From: JAWLCG01 sp041687295 | GTDB taxonomy: Bacteria; Planctomycetota; Phycisphaerae; SM23-33; FEN-1343 | Direction: 5' to 3' | DNA length: 27,086 nt | Assembly (NCBI GenBank): GCA_041687295.1 | Contig: JAWLCG010000018.1 | Coordinates: forward strand, 1 to 27,086 | In this document: positions 1-6,741 of the stretch, one piece after another | How the letters are laid out: the number at the start of each line of letters is the position of its first letter | Position numbering within the stretch: the first letter of the stretch is position 1 | Notes under the pieces: generated by a model | What the model was told of the DNA's origin: nothing | Database searches by the model: none | The model's input: the letters and a program-made list of their open reading frames with translations, nothing else | Translations under genes and position numbers: made by a program

Positions 1-163
1 CTTGACGCCGCTTTGGTTGGGTGTCCGGAATCCCCCCCACCGGGGCGGCGTTGCCGCCGCACTCCATGCTGCGTCCGTGCCTGGGTCCGCCATGGGTCGC
101 AATGGCTTACGATGGGACGTCAAAGGACGCGGGACCGCGACATTCGGGCGGTGATCCGACCTC

Positions 164-193
164 GAAGACCCCGGGCAAGCCCGGGGCTATATG
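164..193. repeat. CCCCGGGC hairpin repeat, copy 1
   Basis: GAAGA, then an 8-bp perfect stem with AA loop (169-176/179-186), then CTATAT. The same 30-nt unit occurs at 7422-7450, 14231-14262 and 23194-23223. Confidence 0.85.
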
Positions 194-270
194 GAATTGG
201 GTTCGAACGGCTGGGCGCCATCGCCGCCGGGCCTCGCTCCGCTCGACCCGGCCTACGGGCCGATTGCATC

Positions 271-299
271 TTGACCGGCCCGGCCTGAGCGGGTAAAAA
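271..299 (+). promoter_or_regulatory. Candidate sigma-70-type promoter for pheA
   Basis: TTGACC (271-276) and TAAAAA (294-299) are separated by exactly 17 nt, giving 5/6 and 4/6 matches to the housekeeping consensus. The AT run stands out in a GC-rich tract. Transcription would start near 306 and leave a leader of about 75 nt before the preferred pheA start at 382. Seen by eye only; Planctomycete promoters are poorly defined. Confidence 0.45.
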
Positions 300-381
300 G
301 GCGGTTCTGGCCTGCGACAGGGGAACCTTTGCGCCCATGGCGGCGTGCCCCGGCCCGGAATGGCCCGCAACGGACGGCGAA

Positions 382-1473
382 ATGGCGGAATCGAACAAGC
401 ATCTGGCGGATCTCAACGCCCTGCGGGCGGAGATCGACAGCATCGACCAGCAGCTGGTCGAGCTGCTCAACCGCCGCGCCGACGTCGTCATCCGCGTGGG
501 CCAGAACAAGCAGAAGTCCGGCGTGCCGATCTACGCCCCCGACCGCGAGCACGCCGTCCTCGAGCGGGTCCGCCGCCTCAACGCCGGGCCCCTGCCGGAC
601 AAGACCCTCACCGCCATCTGGCGCGAGCTGATGAGCGGCGCGTTCGCCCTGGAAAAGCCCCTGCGGATCGGCTACCTGGGCCCCGAGGGCAGCTTCAGCA
701 ACATGGCCAGCCTGCGCAAGTTCGGCGCCAGCATCGAGCACGTGCCGCTGGCGGACATCCGGGCGGTCTTCGAGGAGGTCCGCCGCGGGCACGTCGACTT
801 CGGCATGGTCCCCATCGAGAACAGCGTCGGCGGCGGCATCATCGACACGATGGACGCCTTCCTGGACGCCGAAGTCTACGTCGTCGCCGAGGTCATGCTC
901 GAGGTCCACCACAACCTGCTGGCCAACTGCTCGCCGGAGGAGATCACCATGATCGCCTCCAAGCCCGAGGTCTTCGCCCAGTGCCGCAACTGGCTCAGCG
1001 GTTTCCGCAAGATCGACCTGATCCCGGTGGCCTCATCCAGCAAGGCCGCCGACATGGCCGCCAAGCAGAAGGGCCTGGCCGCCATCGGCTCGGAGCTGGC
1101 GGCCGAGCTGTACGACCTCAAGATCGTCTTCGCCAACATCGAGGACAACGTCACCAACACCACGCGGTTCTTCGTCATCGGCCACCAGCCCACCGGGCGG
1201 ACCGGCGACGACAAGACCGCCCTGATGTTCACCACCAGCCACAAGCCCGGGGCCCTGGTGGAGGTGCTGGAGGTGCTTCGGCGGTTCGGGGTCAACATGA
1301 CCAACATCGACACCCGCCCCAGCAAGCGCCGCAACTGGGAGTACTACTTCTTCGTGGACTGCGAGGGCCACTGCGAGGACGACAACTTCGTCGCCGCCAT
1401 CGCCGAGGCCCGCCAGCACTGCCTGCAGTTCACGGTCCTGGGCAGCTTCCCCCGGGCGACGGCCCCCATCTAG
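382..1473 (+). CDS. pheA: Bifunctional chorismate mutase / prephenate dehydratase (P-protein)
   Basis: Converts chorismate to prephenate and then phenylpyruvate for phenylalanine synthesis in the cytoplasm. The 363-residue product has the three expected domains: AroQ-type chorismate mutase at about 8-90 (LRAEIDSIDQQLVELLNRR), prephenate dehydratase at about 95-270 (GYLGPEGSFS, PIENSVGGGI, TRFFVIG), and a C-terminal ACT domain at about 278-355. The ACT domain has KPGALVEVLEVL followed by NIDTRPSK in place of the usual ESRP phenylalanine-binding motif. ATG 382 is preferred because family members begin just before the mutase helix. ATG 337 would add 15 low-complexity residues and has no clear ribosome site. 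The DAHP synthase gene follows after 53 nt in the same direction, so one transcript is likely. Confidence 0.95.
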   Translation: MAESNKHLADLNALRAEIDSIDQQLVELLNRRADVVIRVGQNKQKSGVPIYAPDREHAVLERVRRLNAGPLPDKTLTAIWRELMSGAFALEKPLRIGYLGPEGSFSNMASLRKFGASIEHVPLADIRAVFEEVRRGHVDFGMVPIENSVGGGIIDTMDAFLDAEVYVVAEVMLEVHHNLLANCSPEEITMIASKPEVFAQCRNWLSGFRKIDLIPVASSSKAADMAAKQKGLAAIGSELAAELYDLKIVFANIEDNVTNTTRFFVIGHQPTGRTGDDKTALMFTTSHKPGALVEVLEVLRRFGVNMTNIDTRPSKRRNWEYYFFVDCEGHCEDDNFVAAIAEARQHCLQFTVLGSFPRATAPI

Positions 1474-1526
1474 GGCCCGCCCTGCCGCCCCGCCCCGGCG
1501 GGTGCGTTGGAACAAGGATTTCTGAC

Positions 1527-2552
1527 ATGATCGTCATCATGAAGCCCGGCAGCTCGCAAGGCCAGATCGACCACGTCTGCGAGCGCGTGCGGTCGCTGGG
1601 CCTGGCCGTGCACCTGAGCAAGGGCGAGTTCCGCACCATCGTCGGGGCCATCGGCAACAAGCAGCCCGAGCACCAGCAGATCCTCGAGGCCCTCGAGGGC
1701 GTCGAGCAGGTCGTGCCGATCATGAGGCCCTACAAGCTCGCCAGCCGCGAGTTCCACCCCGAGCCCTCCACCGTCACCGTCGGCGGGGTCAAGATCGGCC
1801 CGGGCAACCTCGTGGTGGTGGCCGGGCCCTGCGCGGTCGAGGACCGCGAGACCCTCGCCACCGTCGCCGCCGCCACCCGCGACGCCGGGGCGGCCATCCT
1901 CCGCGGCGGGGCCTTCAAGCCCCGCACCAGCCCCTACAGCTTCCAGGGCCTCGGCGAGGAGGGCCTCAAGCTGCTCCGAGACGTCGGCGACGAGTTCGGC
2001 ATGCCCGTGGTTACCGAGGTCGTCGACGTCCGCGACGTCGAGGTCGTCACGCGCTACGCCGACATGGTCCAGATCGGCGCCCGCAACGTGCAGAACTTCA
2101 ACCTCCTGCAGGAGGTCGGGCGCTGCGGCCTGCCGGTGTTCCTGAAGCGCGGCTTCGCGATCACCGTCAAGGAATACCTGATGAGCGCCGAGTACGTCCT
2201 GAGCCAGGGCAACAGCCAGGTCGTCCTCTGCGAGCGCGGCATCAAGACGTTCGAGACCGAGCTGCGGTTCACGCTGGACGTCTCGGCGGTGCCGGTGATC
2301 CGCAACAACAGCCACCTGCCCGTCTTCGTCGACCCCTCGCACGCCAGCGGGCGGCGGGAGTACGTCCTGCCGCTGGCCCTGGCGGGCGTGGCGGCCGGCG
2401 CCGACGGCGTGATGGTCGAAGTGCACAGCTGCCCGGAGAAGGCGATGTGCGACGGCCCGCAGGCGCTGTTCCCGGAAATGTTCACTGAGCTGGTCCAGCA
2501 GCTCTCGGCCGTCGGAAAGGCGGTCGGGCGCGAGCTGGTCACCGTCGGGTAG
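1527..2552 (+). CDS. aroF: 3-deoxy-7-phosphoheptulonate synthase, type I-beta with N-terminal regulatory domain
   Basis: First enzyme of the shikimate pathway; it condenses phosphoenolpyruvate and erythrose-4-phosphate. The 341-residue length and layout match the Thermotoga-type enzyme: a ferredoxin-like/ACT-like domain at about 1-68 (feedback control by Tyr or Phe in characterised members) followed by a TIM barrel. The metal ligands are intact at C102 (GPC), H272 (DPSH), E298 (VEVH) and D309 (CDGPQAL). These are the same residue numbers as in the Thermotoga enzyme as I recall it, so alignment is essentially gapless. The weak AAGGA site at 1514-1518 supports ATG 1527. It lies between pheA and tpiA in the same direction. 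The symbol aroF is generic for this family. Confidence 0.95.
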   Translation: MIVIMKPGSSQGQIDHVCERVRSLGLAVHLSKGEFRTIVGAIGNKQPEHQQILEALEGVEQVVPIMRPYKLASREFHPEPSTVTVGGVKIGPGNLVVVAGPCAVEDRETLATVAAATRDAGAAILRGGAFKPRTSPYSFQGLGEEGLKLLRDVGDEFGMPVVTEVVDVRDVEVVTRYADMVQIGARNVQNFNLLQEVGRCGLPVFLKRGFAITVKEYLMSAEYVLSQGNSQVVLCERGIKTFETELRFTLDVSAVPVIRNNSHLPVFVDPSHASGRREYVLPLALAGVAAGADGVMVEVHSCPEKAMCDGPQALFPEMFTELVQQLSAVGKAVGRELVTVG

Positions 2553-2612
2553 CGGGCGCAGGCCCGGACCCGTCACCGATAGAGTCGAATTTCGCAGGAA
2601 CCGAGGAGACCC

Positions 2613-3371
2613 ATGGCGCGTAAACTCTTTATTGCCGGCAACTGGAAGATGAACCTGGACAAGGCCTCGGCCGTCGCCCTGGCGCAGGGCCTGGCCAAGG
2701 AGCTGGGCAGCGAGTCGGGCGTCGACCTGGCCGTCTGCCCGCCGTCCGTCTACCTCGACGCGGTCAGCGAGGCCCTCAAGGGCACCAAGATCGCCGTCGG
2801 CGGGCAGAACTGCTTCTACGAGGACAACGGCGCGTTCACCGGCGAGGTCTCCACGGCCATGCTCAAGGACGTCGGGTGCCGCTACGTCATCCTGGGCCAC
2901 AGCGAGCGGCGACACGTGATCGGCGAGACCGACGAGCTGATCAACCGCAAGGTCCTCAAGGTGCTCGCCGATGGGCTGCTGCCGATCCTGTGCGTCGGCG
3001 AGCTGCTCGAGGAGCGCGAGGCGAATCGGACCGACGAGGTCGTCGAGCGGCAGACCCGCCGGGGCCTCGAGGGCGTCAGCAAGGCCGACGCCGCCAAGGT
3101 CACCATCGCCTACGAGCCCGTCTGGGCCATCGGCACCGGCAAGACCGCCAGCCCCGAGCAGGCCCAGGAGGTCCACGCGATGATCCGCGGCCTGCTGGCC
3201 GACCTGTACGACGCCGAGCTGGCCCAGGCCGTCCGCATCCAGTACGGCGGGTCGGTCAAGGCCTCCAACGCCAAGGAACTGCTGGGCTGCGAGGACATCG
3301 ACGGCGCCCTGGTCGGCGGGGCGAGCCTCAAGGTCGCCGACTTCGCCGGCATCGTCGCCGGAGGACGCTAG
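2613..3371 (+). CDS. tpiA: Triose-phosphate isomerase
   Basis: Interconverts dihydroxyacetone phosphate and glyceraldehyde 3-phosphate in glycolysis. The 252-residue product is of standard length and keeps every signature: GNWKMN with catalytic K12, GHSERR with H96, AYEPVWAIGTGKTA with catalytic E168 and the flexible loop 6, QYGGSVKASN, and the phosphate-binding DGALVGGASL near the C-terminus. The start is fixed by GAGGAG about 5 nt before ATG. It follows the DAHP synthase gene by 60 nt. The downstream gap holds an 8-bp array element rather than a normal intergenic sequence. Confidence 0.98.
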   Translation: MARKLFIAGNWKMNLDKASAVALAQGLAKELGSESGVDLAVCPPSVYLDAVSEALKGTKIAVGGQNCFYEDNGAFTGEVSTAMLKDVGCRYVILGHSERRHVIGETDELINRKVLKVLADGLLPILCVGELLEEREANRTDEVVERQTRRGLEGVSKADAAKVTIAYEPVWAIGTGKTASPEQAQEVHAMIRGLLADLYDAELAQAVRIQYGGSVKASNAKELLGCEDIDGALVGGASLKVADFAGIVAGGR

Positions 3372-3373
3372 TC

Positions 3374-3555
3374 CGTTAATGCGTTAATGCGTCAATGGGT
3401 TGACGAATTCGTGTACAATGTCGTCGGGCGACCCCGGGCCGGCACAGCGATCCATCCCCCCGAGGCGCCGCCAACGTGGCCGCGCATGAACGCGTTAACC
3501 CATTGACGCATCAACCGTTTCCCAGTTAACCAGTTAACGAATCAACCCGTTAGCC
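3374..3555. repeat. Element with inverted 8-bp tandem arrays, tpiA-secG gap
   Basis: The left end (3374-3405) is four 8-bp units: CGTTAATG, CGTTAATG, CGTCAATG, GGTTGACG. The right end is the same unit in reverse orientation, in two blocks of four (3485-3516 and 3524-3555; for example CATTGACG, CATCAACC, AGTTAACC) separated by 7 nt. The core 3406-3484 is GC-rich and contains no gene. The arms could pair in RNA. The right array ends only 19 nt before the secG start, so it sits in the untranslated leader of secG. Period and orientation are directly visible; function is unknown. Confidence 0.85.
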
Positions 3556-3574
3556 ATATTTCCAAGGAAACTCC

Positions 3575-3991
3575 ATGGTCATCGCAATCGGCGTCCTGTT
3601 CATCCTGATCTGCGTGCTGCTGATCGGGGTGATTCTGCTGCAGAAGGGCCGGGGCTCCGGCCTGAGCGGCGCGTTCGGCGGCGTCGGCGGGCACTCCGCC
3701 TTCGGCAGCCGCACCGGCGACATGTTCACCTGGGTCACGGTCGTGCTGGTCGCCCTGTTCCTGGTCACCGGGGCCGGGGCGGTGCTGGTCTTCCGGCCCG
3801 ACTACGTCAGCGACGAGGGCACTCAGTCCCTCGTGCCGCACCTGCCCACCCAGCCGCTCGAAGAGGGCGAGGTCCAGGACAACACCCCGGACACGTCGGG
3901 GGCCATCGACCAGGCCCAGCCCGAGGCCGGTGCCGAAGAGGCGCTGACCGGCGAGCCGGCCCCGGAAGTTCAGGCCCCGCCCGCCGAGTAA
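3575..3991 (+). CDS. secG: Preprotein translocase subunit SecG
   Basis: Small inner-membrane subunit of the SecYEG channel. The 138-residue product has a first membrane helix at about 3-23, then the family-defining loop QKGRGSGLSGAFGG with SAFGSRTGD at about 42-50. A second helix runs at about 53-73. The remaining 60 or so residues are an acidic, Pro/Ala-rich tail that is longer than in E. coli SecG (110 residues in total) and looks disordered. AAGGAAA sits 6-7 nt before ATG. The yicC-family gene begins 19 nt downstream, so the two are probably co-transcribed. Confidence 0.95.
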   Translation: MVIAIGVLFILICVLLIGVILLQKGRGSGLSGAFGGVGGHSAFGSRTGDMFTWVTVVLVALFLVTGAGAVLVFRPDYVSDEGTQSLVPHLPTQPLEEGEVQDNTPDTSGAIDQAQPEAGAEEALTGEPAPEVQAPPAE

Positions 3992-4010
3992 TGCTGCACG
4001 AGGAGTCGTG

Positions 4011-4889
4011 ATGATCCGCTCCATGACCGGCTTTGGCGGCGCCCAGGCGCACATCGCGGGCATCCGGTACGCCGTGGAGGTCCGCAGCCTCAACGGGCGC
4101 TACTTCAAGCCCTCGATCAAGCTGCCCGAGATGTGGACGCACGCCGAGGCGGCCATCGAGAAGCTGCTCCGTCAGCACCTCAGCCGCGGAAGCCTCTACT
4201 TCACCCTGCGGATGCAGATGGAGGACGAGTCGGCCGCCTACACGGTCAACCCAGCCGCCCTGCGCCACTACATCGACCAGGCGCGGGCCGCCCTGCCGGG
4301 CTCGGACGGGGTGACCTTCGAGGTCGGCAGCCTGCTGCTGCTGCCGGGCGTGTGCGTGCCGCCGGCCGCCGACGAGCTGGTCGAGAAGAGCTGGCCCGCC
4401 CTGCGCCAGGCCATCGAGCAGGCCGTCGAGCAGCTCATGGACATGCGCCGCCGCGAGGGCCAGGCCCTCCACGACGACCTCATGGGCCACCTGAGCCTCA
4501 TCGAGCAGCGCCTCGAGGCCATCGCCGCCCGCAAGGACGACGTCGTCACCGAGTACCACCGCCGCCTCATCGCCCGGGTCAACGAGCTGATCCACGCCGC
4601 CCAGCTCAAGATCAGCGAGCAGGACCTCGTCCGCGAGGTCGCCGTCTACGCCGAGCGCAGCGACATCAGCGAGGAGATCAGCCGGCTCCGCAGCCACCTC
4701 GAGCAGTTCCGCCAGGCGGCCGCCGGCGAGGAGCAGGCCGGGCGCAAGCTCGACTTCATCACCCAGGAGATGCTCCGCGAGGCCAACACCATCGCCTCCA
4801 AGGCCAACGACGCCGACATCGTCCGCCACGTCGTCGACATCAAGAGCTGCATCGACCGCGTCAAGGAGCAGGTGCAGAACGTGGAGTGA
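4011..4889 (+). CDS. yicC: YicC-family endoribonuclease
   Basis: The 292-residue product begins MIRSMTGFG, the hallmark N-terminus of the YicC/YloC family, and ends with the family's DUF1732-type block (KLDFITQEMLREANTIASKA, then IVRHVVDIKSCIDRVKEQVQNVE). Family members are metal-dependent endoribonucleases; E. coli YicC has been linked to small-RNA turnover. The middle is helical and charged. ATG 4011 is chosen over the GTG just before it (4008) because AGGAG (4001-4005) lies 5 nt upstream and the family starts at MIRSM. The placement next to gmk and rpoZ matches the common yicC-gmk-rpoZ-coaBC order. Confidence 0.93.
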   Translation: MIRSMTGFGGAQAHIAGIRYAVEVRSLNGRYFKPSIKLPEMWTHAEAAIEKLLRQHLSRGSLYFTLRMQMEDESAAYTVNPAALRHYIDQARAALPGSDGVTFEVGSLLLLPGVCVPPAADELVEKSWPALRQAIEQAVEQLMDMRRREGQALHDDLMGHLSLIEQRLEAIAARKDDVVTEYHRRLIARVNELIHAAQLKISEQDLVREVAVYAERSDISEEISRLRSHLEQFRQAAAGEEQAGRKLDFITQEMLREANTIASKANDADIVRHVVDIKSCIDRVKEQVQNVE

Positions 4890-4952
4890 CGCCCGGCAGT
4901 TGGCCGCGAGGCGAACCGCAGGCGGATCGCCCGGACGGGGTGCGGATGATGA

Positions 4953-5182
4953 GGGTAACGCGTTAATGCGTCAATGCGTTAACGCGTGGGCGCGACAGAG
5001 AATGAACGGTACGGCCCCCGGGGCGGACGACAGAAGCCCCGACGGGATTGAGACACTCCGGGGCGTTTCTCCAAGCCCACGGATGCAATCCGTGGGGGTT
5101 TCGGACGGGGCGCCCGACGCGAACCCGCGGTTCATTGTGACCGTCTTACGCATCGACGCATTAACCCATTAACGCATTGACC
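4953..5182. repeat. Element with inverted 8-bp tandem arrays, yicC-gmk gap
   Basis: The left end (4953-4984) is four 8-bp units: GGGTAACG, CGTTAATG, CGTCAATG, CGTTAACG. The right end (5151-5182) is four units in reverse orientation: CATCGACG, CATTAACC, CATTAACG, CATTGACC. Each end is exactly 32 bp. Inside lie a shorter inverted pair (ATGAAC near 5002, GTTCAT near 5130) and one CCCACGGAT-GCA-ATCCGTGGG hairpin (5076-5096). The right array ends 8 nt before the gmk ATG and leaves no purine-rich ribosome site. Confidence 0.85.
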
Positions 5183-5190
5183 TCCTTCCC

Positions 5191-5814
5191 ATGTCCGACA
5201 CACGCGACATTCCGACGCCCTCGACGCCGGCGGACGGCTCCCTCCGCCGGGGCCGGCTGTTCGTCATCACGGGGCCCTCGGGCGTGGGCAAGAGCACGGT
5301 CCGCCAGCGGGTCATCGAGCAGTCCGGGGCGGTCTACAGCGTCTCGGCCACCACTCGCAGGCCCCGCCCCGGCGAGCAGGACGGGCGGGACTACCGGTTC
5401 CTCGACCGCGCGCGGTTCGAGGAGCTTGTGGATCGCGGACAGATGCTCGAGTGGGCCGAGGTGTTCGGCCACTACTACGGCACGCCGGCCGAGCCGGTCG
5501 ACGCCTGGCTGGCCGCCGGGCAGAACGTGATCCTCGAGATCGACGTGCAGGGCGGCCTGCAGGTGGCCCGGCGTCGGCCCGAGGCGGTGTTCATCCTGAT
5601 CGCCCCGCCGGACGAGGCCACGCTGAAACAGCGCCTCGCGGGCCGGGGCACCGAGAGCGAAGAAGACCTCGCCCGCCGGCTTGGCAAGGCCACCGACGAG
5701 TTGGCCACCGCCCGCGCCAGCGGGGTCTATACGAACGAAGTGATCAACGACGACCTGGACCGGGCCGTGGAAGCGGTCCGGGCCATCATACGCAAGGAGA
5801 CGCAGCACCCATGA
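5191..5814 (+). CDS. gmk: Guanylate kinase
   Basis: Phosphorylates GMP to GDP with ATP. The 207-residue product has the P-loop GPSGVGKST at 28-36, the GMP-binding SVSATTRRPRPGE with GRDYRF, then YGTP, EIDVQGG and the lid/RRLGKA region. An N-terminal extension of about 20 low-complexity residues precedes the first strand, so a start inside it is possible, but ATG 5191 is the only ATG upstream of the P-loop. No Shine-Dalgarno site is seen before it; the 8-bp array element abuts it. Its stop overlaps the rpoZ start (ATGA at 5811-5814), indicating translational coupling. Confidence 0.97.
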   Translation: MSDTRDIPTPSTPADGSLRRGRLFVITGPSGVGKSTVRQRVIEQSGAVYSVSATTRRPRPGEQDGRDYRFLDRARFEELVDRGQMLEWAEVFGHYYGTPAEPVDAWLAAGQNVILEIDVQGGLQVARRRPEAVFILIAPPDEATLKQRLAGRGTESEEDLARRLGKATDELATARASGVYTNEVINDDLDRAVEAVRAIIRKETQHP

Positions 5815-6041
5815 TCGAAGCCCTCAAACACGCGGAGATCCTCGACAAGGTCGGCGGTCGATTCAAGCTGGCCGCCCTGATCCAGAAGCGGATGGTCGAG
5901 CTGATCGAGGGGTCGCGCCCGCTCGTCGAGCGCAAGCCCGGCATGACCGATATGGAGCTGGTCATCCAGGAGATCCTCGAGGACAAGATCACCATGGAGG
6001 CCGAGAAGGCCCCCACCCTCGAAGGCATCGACGAGGACTAG
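5811..6041 (+). CDS. rpoZ: RNA polymerase omega subunit
   Basis: A 76-residue protein with the omega pattern: GGRFKLAALIQKRMVEL followed by a G-x-R-P-L-V motif (GSRPLVE) and an acidic C-terminal segment with IQEILEDKI. Omega helps fold and assemble the beta-prime subunit. It overlaps the gmk stop by 4 nt and the next gene starts 3 nt after it, matching the conserved gmk-rpoZ-coaBC order, which is the strongest support for such a short protein. Confidence 0.9.
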   Translation: MIEALKHAEILDKVGGRFKLAALIQKRMVELIEGSRPLVERKPGMTDMELVIQEILEDKITMEAEKAPTLEGIDED

Positions 6042-6044
6042 GCC

Positions 6045-6623
6045 GTGACCGACGCCCCTGGCCAGAGCCCCCCGCTGCAGGGCCGAGAGGTCGTGCTGTG
6101 CCTGACGGGCGGCATTGCCTGCTACAAGGCCGCCGCCCTGGCCAGCCGGCTCGTGCAGGCCGGCGCGGGCGTGACGGCCTGCATGACGGCCTCGGCCCAG
6201 CGGTTCATCACGCCACTGACGCTGCAGAGCCTCACGGGCCGACAGGTCTTCACCGACCTGTGGCAGTCGTCCGATCGCTACGACCCCCAGCACATCGGCC
6301 TGGTCGACCGGGCCGACCTGGTCGTCGTCGCGCCGGCGACGGCCAACATCCTCGGCAAGCTCGCCAACGGCCTCGCCGACGACCTGGTCAGCACACTGGC
6401 CATGACGGCCATGAGCGATCGGCCCATCCTGCTGGCGCCCGCCATGAACACCCGCATGTGGGCCAGCCCGATCGTCCAGGCCAACCTTCGCCGCCTGACC
6501 GAGGCCGGCCTGCACACCGTCGGCCCCAACGAAGGCTGGCTCGCCTGCCGCACCATCGGCCAGGGCCGAATGGCCGAACCGGGGGAAGTCTTCGACGCGG
6601 CGCGTCGAATCCTGGATTTTTGA
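6045..6623 (+). CDS. coaC: Phosphopantothenoylcysteine decarboxylase half (CoaC) of a split CoaBC
   Basis: Flavin-dependent decarboxylation of 4'-phosphopantothenoylcysteine in CoA synthesis. The 192-residue product starts at GTG 6045, 3 nt after rpoZ, and shows the family signatures: LCLTGGIACYKAA, T.SAQRFITPLTLQSLTG, HIGLVDRADLVVVAPATANILGK, the active-site PAMNTRMW, and the C-terminal GRMAEP. In most bacteria the frame would run on into CoaB. Here it ends at TGA 6621-6623, which lies inside the first unit of a 7-bp tandem array, directly after RRILDF. The catalytic domain looks complete. Confidence 0.93.
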   Translation: MTDAPGQSPPLQGREVVLCLTGGIACYKAAALASRLVQAGAGVTACMTASAQRFITPLTLQSLTGRQVFTDLWQSSDRYDPQHIGLVDRADLVVVAPATANILGKLANGLADDLVSTLAMTAMSDRPILLAPAMNTRMWASPIVQANLRRLTEAGLHTVGPNEGWLACRTIGQGRMAEPGEVFDAARRILDF

Positions 6624-6741
6624 TTCTTGACTGCGGATTTTCGATTAGGAGGTAGGGCGCGACGGGGGTGAAGACTCCCGTCCCCTCACCAGCGCACGAC
6701 GAGGGCATCAAAAATCAAAAATCAAAAATCACAAATCCAAA
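6615..6741. repeat. 127-bp element with inverted 7-bp arrays inside coaBC
   Basis: The left end 6615-6649 is five 7-bp units (GATTTTT, GATTCTT, GACTGCG, GATTTTC, GATTAGG). The right end 6707-6741 is five inverted units (ATCAAAA three times, ATCACAA, ATCCAAA). Both ends are exactly 35 bp. The core 6650-6706 is GC-rich with a GACGGG/CCCGTC hairpin (6661-6666 and 6677-6682). The AT-rich ends contrast sharply with the surrounding gene, and the element lies exactly at the CoaC-CoaB linker. Confidence 0.85.

Larger units (their letters stand above)
1..381. other. Repeat-rich leader upstream of pheA
   Basis: No gene is supported here; open frames in it are repeat shadows. It holds one copy of the CCCCGGGC-AA-GCCCGGGG hairpin (stem 169-176/179-186) and one copy of a GC repeat at about 214-261 that recurs at 16801-16849. 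Sequence at 54-65 matches the end of another repeat that carries CGCCGCACTCCA at 14663-14688 and 16360-16380. A candidate promoter at 271-299 ends the tract. Confidence 0.6.

Noticed and set aside
1470..3176. 568-residue open frame on the minus strand across aroF and tpiA
   Set aside because: It lies opposite two well-identified genes; its low-complexity composition is typical of antisense frames in GC-rich DNA.
3400..3419. TTGACG and TACAAT as a promoter before secG
   Set aside because: The two hexamers are only 8 nt apart, and the first is part of the last 8-bp repeat unit.
6621..6671. General recoding of TGA as an amino acid, to join CoaC and CoaB
   Set aside because: TGA ends other genes in the window at the expected place (gmk, yicC, miaA), so a changed genetic code is not supported; local readthrough remains only a possibility.
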